Assembly (NCBI RefSeq): GCF_016126015.1
Contig: NZ_JAEFDB010000013.1
Location: 1-64,000, forward strand
Length of the DNA stretch: 64,000 nucleotides
Source of the DNA: Capnocytophaga periodontitidis
GTDB taxonomy: Bacteria > Bacteroidota > Bacteroidia > Flavobacteriales > Flavobacteriaceae
Reading direction: 5' to 3'
The notes under the pieces were generated by a model that did not search any database, was not told where the DNA came from, and was given only the letters and a program-made list of their open reading frames with translations. The position numbers and the translations under genes were made by a program. Of the stretch, positions 27,858-37,408 are shown one piece after another; positions within the stretch are counted from its first letter, which is position 1, and each line of letters starts with the position of its first letter.

Positions 27858-28688
27858 ATGAATTACATAGAATACACTTTTACCATTGCCCCTATGGGGG
27901 TTGCTTCTGAAATATTAGTTGCCGAACTCGCCGAAGTAGGCTTTGAGAGCTTTGTAGATACCGAAGCCGGTTTGCAGGCTTATATACAAGAACCCTTTTG
28001 GAATGCTAATATACTCTCTGATATACAGATACTTCACAGCGAGGAGTTCCAAATTACCTACACACATCAAACTATTGAACAGGTGAATTGGAATGAGGAA
28101 TGGGAAAAACACTTCGAGCCTATCACCGTAGACGATAAGTGTACTGTACGTGCTACCTTTCACCCCGAAGCACATACCCCTTATGAAATTGTTATCGACC
28201 CTAAGATGAGTTTCGGTACTGGTCATCACGAAACTACTTATATGATGTTGCAATTCCTTTTAAAGGAAGAACTCAAAGGCAAAAAGGTGCTCGATATGGG
28301 TTGTGGCACGAGCGTACTTGCTATTATGGCAGCCAAACGCGGTGCTACTGAGGTACTCGCCATTGATGTAGACGAATGGTGCGTAGAGAACTCCATTGAA
28401 AACGTAGAACGCAATGGTTGCGATCACATCAAAGTACAGCTGGGAGATGCTTCCTCACTGGCTAATGAAAAAAACTTCGACCTTATTATTGCGAATATCA
28501 ACCGCAATATTCTCTTAAACGATATACCGCAGTATGTGCCAGCTCTCAAAGCAGGAGGCACTCTCTTGCTCAGTGGTTTTTACAAGGAAGATATACCTCT
28601 TATCCGCGAAAAAGCGGAAGCATACGCTCTGCAATACATCGAGAACTTAGAACGCAACAACTGGGTAGCAGTAAAATTTGAGAAATAA
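27858..28688 (+). CDS. prmA: Ribosomal protein L11 methyltransferase
   Basis: A 276-residue SAM-dependent methyltransferase that trimethylates ribosomal protein L11. An N-terminal substrate-recognition domain (about 1-100) is followed by DPKMSFGTGHHETTYMMLQ, the SAM loop VLDMGCGTSVLAIMAAKRGA and IIANINRNILL. A TATTTTTG -7 box lies at 27821-27828 without a clear -33 box, in a 124-bp divergent region shared with the porin gene. Confidence 0.95.
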   Translation: MNYIEYTFTIAPMGVASEILVAELAEVGFESFVDTEAGLQAYIQEPFWNANILSDIQILHSEEFQITYTHQTIEQVNWNEEWEKHFEPITVDDKCTVRATFHPEAHTPYEIVIDPKMSFGTGHHETTYMMLQFLLKEELKGKKVLDMGCGTSVLAIMAAKRGATEVLAIDVDEWCVENSIENVERNGCDHIKVQLGDASSLANEKNFDLIIANINRNILLNDIPQYVPALKAGGTLLLSGFYKEDIPLIREKAEAYALQYIENLERNNWVAVKFEK

Positions 28689-28744
28689 TAGTTATGATTA
28701 GTAAAGAGGCTTTAGATAATTAAGAGCCTCCTCATTTAAAAACC

Positions 28745-28790
28745 TCTCCCCCGTTCCCCCTCCCCGAAGGGAAGGGGGACAATCCGTAAA
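28745..28790. repeat. C/G-rich hairpin repeat
   Basis: CCCCCTCCCC-GAA-GGGAAGGGGG forms a near-perfect stem, set between CCTCTCCCCCGTT and ACAATCCG. It is much more GC-rich than its surroundings and looks like a dispersed extragenic palindrome. I see only one copy in the window. It may also terminate prmA. Confidence 0.55.
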
Positions 28791-28836
28791 AGTGAATATT
28801 TAGAATACTCTAATGTTGTATTGGAATAAATGAATA

Positions 28837-29544
28837 ATGTTAAAAAACATAATGAAAAATAATACTTTTGCCGATAGAGTTATTAACTTCAACACACATT
28901 TGGCATACAACGATGCCCTGCCTAAGGGTTTTGATGTGTTGAATCCTTATATGGATAACCCTGAAACTATGGAGGTAATGCGTGCTTTTTATCACAAGTT
29001 CTACAACGATAATCGCAAGCGAAAATTCATTATAGGTATCAATCCCAGCCGGCACGGTGCAGGGGTCACAGGCGTTCCTTTTACTGATACCAAGCGATTA
29101 GAAAGCGAGTGTGGCATTACAATGAAGTCGGCACATACACACGAAGTATCATCTGTTTTTATGTATGATATGATAAAAGCATACGGTGGAGTCACTAAGT
29201 TCTACAATGATTTTTATATCAATTCTCCTTTTCCTTTGGCTATTGTGCGAAAAGCCTCTGACGGCAAATGGCTCAATGCTAATTATTACGATGAAGAGGC
29301 ACTCTTCAAATCACTAAAGGACTATATGATAGAAACTTTAAAAAAGCATATCGCCTTGGGAGTAGATACTCAAAAGGTGTTCGTATTAGGCAAAAAGAAC
29401 GCTACTTTCTTACAAAAATTGAATAAAGAAGCTACTTTATTTAATGAAATGGTAGTATTGGAGCACCCTCGCTTTATCCAACAGTATAAATCAAAAGAAA
29501 AACAGCTGTATATCGATAAGTTTTTGACGAGTTTTGGAATATAG
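28837..29544 (+). CDS. SMUG2-like uracil-DNA glycosylase family protein (DUF4918-like)
   Basis: A 235-residue protein, or 230 if the second Met (28852) is the start. The glycosylase motif 1 region reads IIGINPSRHGAGVTGVPFTD, very like SMUG-type glycosylases. The C-terminal VLEHPRFIQQY occupies the place of the HPSP-like motif 2. Such enzymes remove uracil or damaged pyrimidines from DNA in base excision repair. The activity of this subgroup is inferred only from these motifs. The next gene starts 3 nt after its stop, so the two are coupled. Confidence 0.82.
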   Translation: MLKNIMKNNTFADRVINFNTHLAYNDALPKGFDVLNPYMDNPETMEVMRAFYHKFYNDNRKRKFIIGINPSRHGAGVTGVPFTDTKRLESECGITMKSAHTHEVSSVFMYDMIKAYGGVTKFYNDFYINSPFPLAIVRKASDGKWLNANYYDEEALFKSLKDYMIETLKKHIALGVDTQKVFVLGKKNATFLQKLNKEATLFNEMVVLEHPRFIQQYKSKEKQLYIDKFLTSFGI

Positions 29545-29547
29545 ACA

Positions 29548-31047
29548 ATGAAGCAATACGATGTTTTGGTGATAGGTAGCGGACTCTCGGGGCTTTTTTC
29601 GGCTTTGCTCTTGGCTAAAGCAGGAAAGAACGTGTGTGTATTGGAGAAAAATGAGCAGTATGGGGGTAACCTGCAAACTTTTGTGCGCAATAATACGCTG
29701 TTTGATACAGGAGTGCATTACATAGGAAGTCTCGCAGAAGGTCAGGTACTATATGAGTATTTTAAAGATGTAGGTATTGCCTCTCATCTTTCCTTAGAAC
29801 GCCTCGATATAAACGGATATGACCGCATTTGTTTTGGCGATACACCTAACGTGATGTATCCTCACGCTCAGGGGTATGAGAACTTTGTACAACAACTCCT
29901 CTCCTACTTCCCCAATGAAAAGAAAGCCTTAGAAGAGTATGCTCACACAATGCAATCTATTTGCGATAAGTTTCCACTCTACCGCCATAAACAAGCCGTA
30001 GCCGATTACGATGTGCATACACTTTCCTTAAACCTCTTAGATTTCCTCAACAGTATCACTACTAACGACCGACTCAAAGCAGTGCTCTTAGGCTCTAACT
30101 TTCTCTATGGAGGTGCTGACGAACAGACACCCTTATACGTACACGCACTTTCGGTTAATTCGTATATAGAAAGTGCGTGGCGACTCACACAAGGGGGTAG
30201 CCAAATCACCAACTTGCTCATTGAAAAATTGCACCAATACGGTGCTGACCTTTTCAACCAAAGGGAGGTCATAGGCTTTGAATACAGTGAAGGGAATACT
30301 ATCAACACAGTACTCACCAAACAAGGAGAGCAGTTTGTTGCAAAACAAATCATCTCGGCTATAGATGTAAAGCAACTACTCAACATCACAGGCAAAACGC
30401 CTTTTAAGCCTTCTTTTTGCAAACGCGTGCAAGGCTTACAACCTACGGTTGCTGCCTTTTCATTGCATTTAGTACTCAAGCCAAATGCTTTTCGCTACTT
30501 GCCCTATAATGTGTATTGGTTTAAGGATAATAACAGTGTTTACCACGCTACTAATTACCCTACTAACGACTTCCCTATTTCATATATGCTCTCTATGAAT
30601 CCTCCCAAGGACAGCAGGGAATATACTGATAATGTTACTATCCTCACCTATATGAACGTCAATGAATTGCAACGCTGGCAAGATAGTTTTACTACCAACA
30701 CCGAGGGTAATCATAGAGGCAACCAGTACGAAGTTTTCAAAAGTCAGCGTGCTATGGATTTATTAGATGTAGTCGCTCAACAATTTCCTACACTCAAAAG
30801 TGCTATTGCTCATTACTACACCTCTACACCGCTTACTTACCGCGATTATATAGGCAACCCTACGGGAGCACTGTACGGCTACAAAAAAAACGCTAACCAT
30901 ATAATGGAAAGCGTTTTTATGCCACAAACTCACATCAAAAATTTGTATGTTACAGGGCAGAGTGTTGCAATGCACGGATTAGTAGGAGTTACTATCAGTG
31001 CGGTGCTCACCTACCAAATTTTGATGCGGTCTTCAGGTTTTTTATAG
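29548..31047 (+). CDS. FAD-dependent oxidoreductase of the phytoene desaturase/retinol saturase group
   Basis: A 499-residue flavoprotein. The FAD-binding N-terminus is VLVIGSGLSGLFSALLLAKA followed by G, then VLEKNEQYGGNLQTF. The C-terminal FAD motif is LYVTGQSVAMHGLVGVTISA. This places it among CrtI-like and all-trans-retinol 13,14-reductase-like enzymes (COG1233); the substrate is unknown. No other carotenoid genes are nearby. Its last 37 bp overlap the 3' end of the convergent M13 peptidase gene. Confidence 0.88.
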   Translation: MKQYDVLVIGSGLSGLFSALLLAKAGKNVCVLEKNEQYGGNLQTFVRNNTLFDTGVHYIGSLAEGQVLYEYFKDVGIASHLSLERLDINGYDRICFGDTPNVMYPHAQGYENFVQQLLSYFPNEKKALEEYAHTMQSICDKFPLYRHKQAVADYDVHTLSLNLLDFLNSITTNDRLKAVLLGSNFLYGGADEQTPLYVHALSVNSYIESAWRLTQGGSQITNLLIEKLHQYGADLFNQREVIGFEYSEGNTINTVLTKQGEQFVAKQIISAIDVKQLLNITGKTPFKPSFCKRVQGLQPTVAAFSLHLVLKPNAFRYLPYNVYWFKDNNSVYHATNYPTNDFPISYMLSMNPPKDSREYTDNVTILTYMNVNELQRWQDSFTTNTEGNHRGNQYEVFKSQRAMDLLDVVAQQFPTLKSAIAHYYTSTPLTYRDYIGNPTGALYGYKKNANHIMESVFMPQTHIKNLYVTGQSVAMHGLVGVTISAVLTYQILMRSSGFL

Positions 31048-33074
31048 AGTTTATCACCTTCTTTTACATCAAAGGCTTTATACCAAGCATCTACATTCAC
31101 AAGCGGACCGAATGAACGGAAATATCCTGGGCTGTGAGGGTCAGTTTTTACTTGGTTTGTAAGGTATTTATCAGTAGAAAGCGTACGCCATACAGTACCC
31201 CAAGAGATAAAGAAACGTTGATCTTGAGTGAAATTGCTTATTTTACCTATATTACCTTTGTCTTTTAAGTACATTTGCAAAGCATCAAAAGCGATGTTCA
31301 CCCCACCGAGATCGGCTATGTTTTCACCACTGGTGAAAGTACCATTTACAAATACACCTTTTACAGGTTCGTATTGGTCGTATTGTTTAGCAAGGGCTTT
31401 GGTAGCGTTCTCAAAGTTCTTTTTATCTTCAGGAGTCCACCAATTTTTTAGATTACCATCGCCGTCAAATTCAGCACCACTATCGTCAAATCCGTGTGTC
31501 ATTTCGTGACCTATTACAGCACCAATACCACCGAAGTTCACCGCAGGGTCGGCTTCGAAATTGAAGAAAGGAGGTTGTAAGATAGCCGCAGGGAAAACGA
31601 TTTCATTATACAACGGATTGTAATACGCATTCACTGTTTGAGGCGACATACCCCATTTAGTTTTATCTACAGGCTTGCCTACTTTTTCCAAACTTTTTTG
31701 GTAAGCCCATTCACTCACGCGTTGCAAGTTAGCAAAATACACCGTTTTAGCAGCCGGTTCAATAGTCAGTTTAGAGTAGTCTTCCCACTTATCGGGGTAA
31801 CCTACTTTCACTGTAAATTTATTGAGTTTAGCCAAAGCCTTTTCCTTAGTAGCATCTGACATCCAAGTTACATCTTTGATATGTTGTGCAAAGCTCTTTT
31901 TGAGATAATCTACCAAAGTAACCATTTCTTCTTTAGCTTTAGGTGGAAAATACTTTTCTACATACAATTTACCAAAGGCTTCACCCAAAATACCATTGAT
32001 AACGCTTAGAGCGCGTTTGTTCATCGGACGTTGTTCTTGTTGTCCTTGTAACTCTTTGCTATAGAAGTTAAAAGAAAGCTCATCGAGTTCTTTGGTAAGG
32101 TTGCTCGCGTTATCAGCTACTAATTGATATTTGAGGTAATCTTTGATAAGAGGCAAGTTCTTTTCGTTGATAAACTTATCGTATTGTTTGTACAAACGAA
32201 TTTCAGAAACAACTACTTTATCAGTGTTCACCCCTACGTTTTTAAGAAACTGAGGTAGATTGAGGTTCTTCACTAATTTGCTGAGCTCAGCCATTGTTTG
32301 AGGGTTATAGCTAAGGTTAGGATTGCGGTCTTCCTCATTGGTGAGCATTAGTTTGGCTATAGAACGTTCAAAATCTACCATTTGTTTAGCTTTCTCAGCA
32401 GCTTTATCGTCTTTAAGCACTTTAAAGATAGCCTTTACATAATCTTGATACTTTTGTAAAGCCTCAGTATTCTCCTTGTTGTCTTTTTGATAGTAATCGC
32501 GCCCCATACCGATGCTAAAGTTGCCGAGATACACAGTATTCATATTAGAATCCTTCATATCGGCATATACCCCCCAAGCACAGATAGGGTTTTCGCCCTC
32601 GCGAGTTACCTCTTCCAAATACTTTTGAAGGTCTGTGAGGTTTTTAATAGCCTCAATCTTATTCAAATAACCTTCAATAGGTTTGAGTCCTTCGGCATCG
32701 CGCTTTTTCCAATCGATAAACGATTCGTAGAGGTCTTTTATTTTCTGACCTTCAGTACCTTGAGCAAAGTTTTCCTTGAGGAGATTATCCAAGATAAGCA
32801 AGCAATTCTCATCGGTTTTCTCGCGCAAAATATGAAAAGAGCCCCACGTAGGTTTATCGGCTGGTATTTTGGCAGTTTTAGCCCACGTACCGTTCACATA
32901 GTTGTAAAAATCATCTTGCGGACGTACCGTAGTGTCCATTTCAGCAAGGGAAAGCCCCTTGTCAGCATTTTTGTCTGTCATTGCATTTTCTGATTTTTTG
33001 TTATTTCCGCCACAAGCAACAATGAGTGCTACCGACGAAAACAACAGTGCGGTTTTTACTGTTTTTCTCATCAT
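31011..33074 (-). CDS. M13-family zinc metallopeptidase lipoprotein (PepO/neprilysin-like)
   Basis: A 687-residue protein with a lipoprotein signal (SSVALIVACGGNNKK). The N-terminal M13 domain begins RPQDDFYNYVNGTWAKTAKI. The substrate-binding NAYYNPLYNEIVFPA precedes the zinc motif GHEMTHGFDDSG. The third ligand motif is GENIADLGG, and the C-terminus includes DPHSPGYFRSFGPL. It degrades peptides outside the cytoplasm, probably anchored in the periplasm or on the surface. The 3' end overlaps the preceding convergent gene by 37 bp. Confidence 0.96.
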   Translation of the reverse strand: MMRKTVKTALLFSSVALIVACGGNNKKSENAMTDKNADKGLSLAEMDTTVRPQDDFYNYVNGTWAKTAKIPADKPTWGSFHILREKTDENCLLILDNLLKENFAQGTEGQKIKDLYESFIDWKKRDAEGLKPIEGYLNKIEAIKNLTDLQKYLEEVTREGENPICAWGVYADMKDSNMNTVYLGNFSIGMGRDYYQKDNKENTEALQKYQDYVKAIFKVLKDDKAAEKAKQMVDFERSIAKLMLTNEEDRNPNLSYNPQTMAELSKLVKNLNLPQFLKNVGVNTDKVVVSEIRLYKQYDKFINEKNLPLIKDYLKYQLVADNASNLTKELDELSFNFYSKELQGQQEQRPMNKRALSVINGILGEAFGKLYVEKYFPPKAKEEMVTLVDYLKKSFAQHIKDVTWMSDATKEKALAKLNKFTVKVGYPDKWEDYSKLTIEPAAKTVYFANLQRVSEWAYQKSLEKVGKPVDKTKWGMSPQTVNAYYNPLYNEIVFPAAILQPPFFNFEADPAVNFGGIGAVIGHEMTHGFDDSGAEFDGDGNLKNWWTPEDKKNFENATKALAKQYDQYEPVKGVFVNGTFTSGENIADLGGVNIAFDALQMYLKDKGNIGKISNFTQDQRFFISWGTVWRTLSTDKYLTNQVKTDPHSPGYFRSFGPLVNVDAWYKAFDVKEGDKLYKKPEDRIKIW

Positions 33075-33101
33075 CTTGTATAATGTTTTTGTTTAATGAA
33101 G

Positions 33102-33132
33102 CAAAGGTAAAAAATAATTAGCAATTAACAAT
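33102..33132 (-). promoter_or_regulatory. Candidate promoter of the M13 peptidase gene
   Basis: On the minus strand ATTG (33132-33129), a 19-nt spacer and TACCTTTG (33109-33102) lie about 27 nt upstream of the start codon. Confidence 0.55.
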
Positions 33133-33146
33133 AAAGAATATAAAAA

Positions 33147-33186
33147 AAAGCTTTGCTAAACCTTGTAAGAGTTTTAGCAAAGCTTT
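33147..33186 (-). terminator. Terminator after the flavin reductase-like gene
   Basis: A perfect 14-bp stem, AAAGCTTTGCTAAA (33147-33160) and TTTAGCAAAGCTTT (33173-33186), has A/T tracts on both sides that give a U-run on the minus strand. It lies 25 nt past the stop at 33212. Confidence 0.85.
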
Positions 33187-33211
33187 CTTTTTTCTTATCT
33201 TAGATAAGCCA

Positions 33212-33790
33212 TTACTTAATACTGAAATTCAAACCTTTGTGTTCTCCCAATCCGTAATAATGTTTAAAGTTATAGATAAGTGGTTTCCACTCTAATGGAT
33301 TGATTTTATTACCTTCCATTACCAAATGGTCTTCAGCGTGTACTTGCACAAATTCCAACTCTACAAGTACATAAGCATCGCGATCATTCACGTTTCTCAC
33401 TTTAGCTTCTGCCTGAATAGGGCATTCGGCAATACGCGGAGGGCGTACTTTTTCTGAAGGTAATTGGGTAAATCCTCCAATACTAAACTTGTCGTCAGTA
33501 TAAGTGTATTTACCCATTTTTTGAGGAGGCACAGGGTTTTGAGCGGTATAAGGGGCAATTGCCTCGACTTTTTCCCACATAGCTGCCGTAGGGAGGTTAA
33601 AAACTACCTCGGGCACTTCCATCACATTATAATAAGCCTTGTTTAGTTTTACAAGCGCTATCACAGCATTCGCACCTAAAGTAAAGGTGCTTGAAATAGG
33701 CGTTACATCGGCGTTTCCATCTTTATCAGTAGTAGTAAGAAGTACTACAGGAAACCCGTAATAAAACATAGTTGGTAAAAAAGACTTCAT
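33212..33790 (-). CDS. Flavin reductase-like FMN-binding split-barrel protein
   Basis: A 192-residue cytoplasmic protein. The N-terminal FPVVLLTTTDKDGNADVTPI followed by SSTFTLGANAVIALVKLNKA is typical of flavin reductase-like split barrels that bind FMN. A role in reducing free flavin or an unknown substrate is inferred from the fold. It is a single-gene unit with its own terminator and a promoter (ATTG at 33843-33840, 19-nt spacer, TACTTTTG at 33820-33813). Confidence 0.8.
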   Translation of the reverse strand: MKSFLPTMFYYGFPVVLLTTTDKDGNADVTPISSTFTLGANAVIALVKLNKAYYNVMEVPEVVFNLPTAAMWEKVEAIAPYTAQNPVPPQKMGKYTYTDDKFSIGGFTQLPSEKVRPPRIAECPIQAEAKVRNVNDRDAYVLVELEFVQVHAEDHLVMEGNKINPLEWKPLIYNFKHYYGLGEHKGLNFSIK

Positions 33791-33812
33791 ACTATTTTTT
33801 TATTTGATGGCA

Positions 33813-33843
33813 CAAAAGTAAGAAAAAAATAACAATTGACAAT
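33813..33843 (-). promoter_or_regulatory. Candidate promoter of the flavin reductase-like gene
   Basis: On the minus strand ATTG (33843-33840), a 19-nt spacer and TACTTTTG (33820-33813). It lies just before the metK terminator in the same strand's reading direction. Confidence 0.5.
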
Positions 33844-33858
33844 GAAAAGAATAAAAAA

Positions 33859-33890
33859 AACTTTGCCAAAGTTTCAACTTTAGCAAAGTT
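33859..33890 (-). terminator. Terminator after metK
   Basis: AACTTTGCCAAAG (33859-33871) pairs with CTTTAGCAAAGTT (33878-33890) with one G-U pair, and TTTTTTT follows on the minus strand. It lies 33 nt past the metK stop. Confidence 0.85.
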
Positions 33891-33923
33891 CATCATTCGT
33901 AACTTGTAATTTGTAACTCGTCA

Positions 33924-35171
33924 TTAAAAAAATGCTGCTTTTACTTTTTCTACGAAATCTAATTTTTCCCAAGTAAAGAGTTCTACTTCTATCGTTTTTG
34001 TTTTGTGATAAGGAGATGAGAATACTTTGGTTACAACCTCAGGAGTACGCCCCATATGTCCATAAGAAGCAGTCTCGCTGTAGATAGGATTGCGCAATTT
34101 TAGGCGTTGTTCTATATCATACGGACGCAAAGGGAAGATCTCTTGTATCTTCTTCGCTATTTCGCCATCTGTGAGGTTTACTTTGGCAGTACCATAAGTA
34201 TTTACGTACACGCCCGTAGGTTCGGCTACCCCTATGGCATAACTCACTTGTACCAATATTTCATCGGCAACGCCTGCTGCTACTAAGTTTTTGGCGATGT
34301 GACGCATAGCATACGCCGCACTGCGGTCTACCTTGCTCGGATCCTTACCAGAGAATGCACCGCCGCCGTGCGCCCCTTTACCACCATAAGTATCCACGAT
34401 GATTTTGCGACCAGTAAGCCCTGTATCGCCGTGAGGACCTCCAATCACAAAAATACCTGTAGGGTTGATGTGGTAAATAATTTTATCGTCAAAAAAAGGT
34501 GCGTATTGAGGATACTTTTTAATCACACGCGGAATGAGAATTTTCACGATATCCTCTTTAATTTTTTGAAGCATTTTCTTTTCGGTATCAAAGTCGTCGT
34601 GTTGGGTTGAAATCACAATAGTGTTCACACGCACCGGCTTGTTGTCATCGCTATACTCAAGAGTTACCTGACTTTTAGCATCGGGACGCAAATAGGTAAT
34701 CTCCTTGTTTTCACGGCGTAATACTGCCAATTCTCTCAGTAAAGCGTGTGAAAGGTCTAAAGCGAGTGGCATATAATTTTCGGTTTCGTTTACCGCATAG
34801 CCAAACATCATACCTTGGTCGCCAGCTCCTTGCTCTTCAGGTTTTCCGCGATCTACTCCTTGATTAATATCGGGTGATTGTTCGTGAATAGCCGAAAGTA
34901 CCCCACACGATTTGGCTTCAAACATATAGTCGCTTTTGGTATAGCCAATTTTCTCAATCACGTTGCGCGCGATTTGTTGTACATCGATGTAAGTATTAGA
35001 TTTTACTTCACCAGCCAATATAACCTGACCGGTAGTTACTAATGTCTCGCAAGCCACTTTAGAGTGGGGGTCGAAAGCGAGGAAGTTGTCGATAAGTGCA
35101 TCGCTAATTTGGTCAGCGATTTTGTCTGGATGTCCTTCTGAAACGGACTCAGAGGTAAATAAATATCCCAT
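33924..35171 (-). CDS. metK: S-adenosylmethionine synthetase
   Basis: A 415-residue enzyme that makes SAM from methionine and ATP. Motifs: [50 protein letters not shown], and the P-loop-like [20 protein letters not shown]. The leader contains a candidate SAM-II riboswitch, which fits feedback control by its product. The gene has its own promoter and terminator. Confidence 0.98.
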   Translation of the reverse strand: MGYLFTSESVSEGHPDKIADQISDALIDNFLAFDPHSKVACETLVTTGQVILAGEVKSNTYIDVQQIARNVIEKIGYTKSDYMFEAKSCGVLSAIHEQSPDINQGVDRGKPEEQGAGDQGMMFGYAVNETENYMPLALDLSHALLRELAVLRRENKEITYLRPDAKSQVTLEYSDDNKPVRVNTIVISTQHDDFDTEKKMLQKIKEDIVKILIPRVIKKYPQYAPFFDDKIIYHINPTGIFVIGGPHGDTGLTGRKIIVDTYGGKGAHGGGAFSGKDPSKVDRSAAYAMRHIAKNLVAAGVADEILVQVSYAIGVAEPTGVYVNTYGTAKVNLTDGEIAKKIQEIFPLRPYDIEQRLKLRNPIYSETASYGHMGRTPEVVTKVFSSPYHKTKTIEVELFTWEKLDFVEKVKAAFF

Positions 35172-35177
35172 TGATAA

Positions 35178-35201
35178 TTATGATTTAGCAGGGGACGCCA
35201 T
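35178..35201 (-). CDS. Possible 7-codon upstream open frame before metK
   Basis: ATG GCG TCC CCT GCT AAA TCA TAA (MASPAKS) lies between the candidate riboswitch and the metK start and ends 6 nt before that start. It could be a translated leader or chance. No family comparison is possible at this length. Confidence 0.2.
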   Translation of the reverse strand: MASPAKS

Positions 35202-35210
35202 TGTAAAGAA

Positions 35211-35276
35211 GAACTGTTTTAGCATTTTTTGGGAATACCCCAAGAGGTTGCAATCAGTACAAATTTGTCCTCTTTG
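35211..35276 (-). promoter_or_regulatory. Candidate SAM-II riboswitch in the metK leader
   Basis: On the minus strand AAGAGG (35274-35269) pairs with CCTCTT (35247-35242) to form P1. The loop reads ATTTGTACTGATTGCAA, close to the SAM-II loop ATTTAACCGTATTGCAA as I recall it from the metX example. Downstream comes ATGCTAAAACAGT, containing the SAM-II-like GCTAAA. Loop ACTG (35258-35255) can pair with downstream CAGT (35216-35213), giving the expected H-type pseudoknot. It begins about 10 nt after the predicted transcription start and about 40 nt before the metK start codon. An alignment was not possible here. Confidence 0.6.
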
Positions 35277-35290
35277 TTATTAATTGGCGG

Positions 35291-35321
35291 CAAAATTACA
35301 AAATAATTGACAATAGGCAAA
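35291..35321 (-). promoter_or_regulatory. metK: Promoter of metK
   Basis: On the minus strand TTTG (35321-35318), a 19-nt spacer and TAATTTTG (35298-35291). This would start the transcript just before the riboswitch P1 stem. Confidence 0.6.
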
Positions 35322-35384
35322 TAACAACGAACAATTTTTAGTTGCCAAAGCTAAGACTTCTCTGAAATCCTATCTTCTTCTAAA

Positions 35385-35416
35385 TTTGTTAATTCACTAA
35401 TTATTTACTACCTTTG
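35385..35416 (+). promoter_or_regulatory. lepA: Promoter of lepA
   Basis: TTTG (35385-35388), a 20-nt spacer and TACCTTTG (35409-35416), an exact consensus match, lie about 80 nt before the start codon. Within the leader GATAGTTG (35430-35437) and CAACTATC (35461-35468) form an inverted repeat. Confidence 0.7.
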
Positions 35417-35496
35417 CGCCCTCAATTACTGATAGTTGTGGCATATTACCTCGTAATAACAACTATCAACTAAATAGCTAACGACTAATTTATACA

Positions 35497-37293
35497 ATGA
35501 AAAACATACGTAACTTCTGCATTATTGCACATATCGACCACGGCAAGAGTACCCTTGCTGACCGCCTACTCGACTTTACCCAAACCGTAACCGAACGCGA
35601 AAAACAAGACCAATTGCTCGACAATATGGACTTGGAGCGCGAGCGCGGCATCACTATCAAAAGCCACGCTATACAGATGGAGTACCTGTATAAAGGCGAA
35701 ACTTATATCCTTAACCTTATCGATACCCCCGGTCACGTGGATTTCTCTTACGAAGTATCGCGCTCTATAGCAGCTTGCGAGGGGGCGCTGCTGATAGTAG
35801 ATGCAGCCCAAAGCATTCAGGCTCAGACGATTTCTAACCTCTATTTGGCTCTTGAAAACGACCTCGAAATCATACCCATACTCAACAAAATAGACCTACC
35901 CAGCGCTAACCCTGAGGAGGTGAAAGACGATATAGTAGACCTACTGGGCTGCTCGCCTGAGGATATTATCCCTGCCAGTGGTAAGACCGGCTTGGGCGTA
36001 GAGGCTATTTTAGAGGCGATTATCGAGCGTATCCCTGCCCCTAAAGGCGACCCTAAAGCACCGCTGCAAGCGCTTATCTTCGACTCGGTGTACAACTCTT
36101 TCCGCGGGGTAGAGACTTACTTCCGCGTGATGAATGGCGAGATACGCAAAGGGCAGAAAATCAAATTTATGTCCAACGGCAAGACCTACGATGCTGATGA
36201 GGTAGGTACCCTCAAACTCAACCAAGTGCCTAAGCAAGTGATTAGCGCGGGCGATGTGGGCTACCTTATCACCGGTATTAAAGATGCGCGCGAGGTGAAA
36301 GTGGGCGATACTATTACCTCGGCAGTAGACGGCTGTACAGAAGCTATTGACGGTTTTGAGAACGTAAAACCGATGGTATTTGCGGGTATCTATCCGGTAG
36401 ATACTGAAGATTATGAAGAGCTGCGCGCCTCGATGGAGAAACTACAGCTAAACGACGCTTCACTGGTATTTACCCCAGAGAGTTCGGCGGCTTTGGGCTT
36501 TGGTTTCCGTTGCGGTTTCTTGGGTATGCTACACTTAGAGATTGTGCAAGAGCGCTTAGAGCGCGAGTTTGGTATGACGGTGATTACCACCGTGCCTAAC
36601 GTTAGTTACCACGCCTTTACCAAGAAAGAACCTGAAAAAGCGATTATCGTTAATAACCCATCAGACCTGCCAGACCCTTCGAAATTAGACCGTGTGGAAG
36701 AGCCTTATATCAAGGCGAGCATCATCACCAAATCGGACTTCGTAGGGCAAGTAATGTCGCTCTGTATAGAAAAGCGCGGCATTATCACCAACCAGCACTA
36801 CCTAACCCCTGAGCGTGTAGAGCTTAACTTTGATATGCCTTTGGCCGAGATAGTGTTTGACTTCTACGACCGCCTCAAAACGGTGAGCAAGGGCTATGCT
36901 TCGTTTGACTACTCCCCTATCGGAATGCGCGCTTCTAACCTTGTGAAGGTGGATATTCTTATCAACTCGCAGTCCGTCGATGCGCTTTCGGCTCTTATAC
37001 ACGCCGATAATGCTTACAACATAGGTAAGAAGATGTGCGAGAAGTTGCGCGAACTCATACCGCGCCAGCAGTTCGACATACCTATACAGGCGGCTATTGG
37101 GGCTAAAATCATCTCGCGCGAGACCATTAAAGCGCTCCGCAAAGACGTTACCGCCAAGTGTTACGGAGGGGATATCTCGCGTAAGCGTAAGCTCTTAGAG
37201 AAACAGAAAGCCGGTAAGAAACGTATGCGCCAAGTGGGGAACGTAGAGATACCACAAAGTGCGTTTATGGCGGTGCTAAAGCTAAATGATTAG
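35497..37293 (+). CDS. lepA: Elongation factor 4 (LepA)
   Basis: A 598-residue translational GTPase that acts on stalled or mistranslocated ribosomes. G-domain motifs: [20 protein letters not shown] (P-loop), [15 protein letters not shown] and [16 protein letters not shown]-like domains follow. The LepA-specific C-terminal domain contains [20 protein letters not shown]. The usual family length is about 600. The gene is visibly richer in G and C than its right-hand neighbours. Confidence 0.98.
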   Translation: MKNIRNFCIIAHIDHGKSTLADRLLDFTQTVTEREKQDQLLDNMDLERERGITIKSHAIQMEYLYKGETYILNLIDTPGHVDFSYEVSRSIAACEGALLIVDAAQSIQAQTISNLYLALENDLEIIPILNKIDLPSANPEEVKDDIVDLLGCSPEDIIPASGKTGLGVEAILEAIIERIPAPKGDPKAPLQALIFDSVYNSFRGVETYFRVMNGEIRKGQKIKFMSNGKTYDADEVGTLKLNQVPKQVISAGDVGYLITGIKDAREVKVGDTITSAVDGCTEAIDGFENVKPMVFAGIYPVDTEDYEELRASMEKLQLNDASLVFTPESSAALGFGFRCGFLGMLHLEIVQERLEREFGMTVITTVPNVSYHAFTKKEPEKAIIVNNPSDLPDPSKLDRVEEPYIKASIITKSDFVGQVMSLCIEKRGIITNQHYLTPERVELNFDMPLAEIVFDFYDRLKTVSKGYASFDYSPIGMRASNLVKVDILINSQSVDALSALIHADNAYNIGKKMCEKLRELIPRQQFDIPIQAAIGAKIISRETIKALRKDVTAKCYGGDISRKRKLLEKQKAGKKRMRQVGNVEIPQSAFMAVLKLND

Positions 37294-37408
37294 AGCGAGC
37301 CGCACGGCGGGCGGTTTATAGGGATTGTTGTTTGCTAAAGTTTTAGAATTGGGGAAGTTGAATATAATAATCTTATTTTTTAAGACAAAATGTAAAAATA
37401 GGGAAAGT

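Noticed and set aside
37325-37408. 28-residue N-terminal extension of the RES protein
   Set aside because: Hydrophobic noise-like residues; the downstream ATG preceded by GGGAAAGT begins a natural helical N-terminus.
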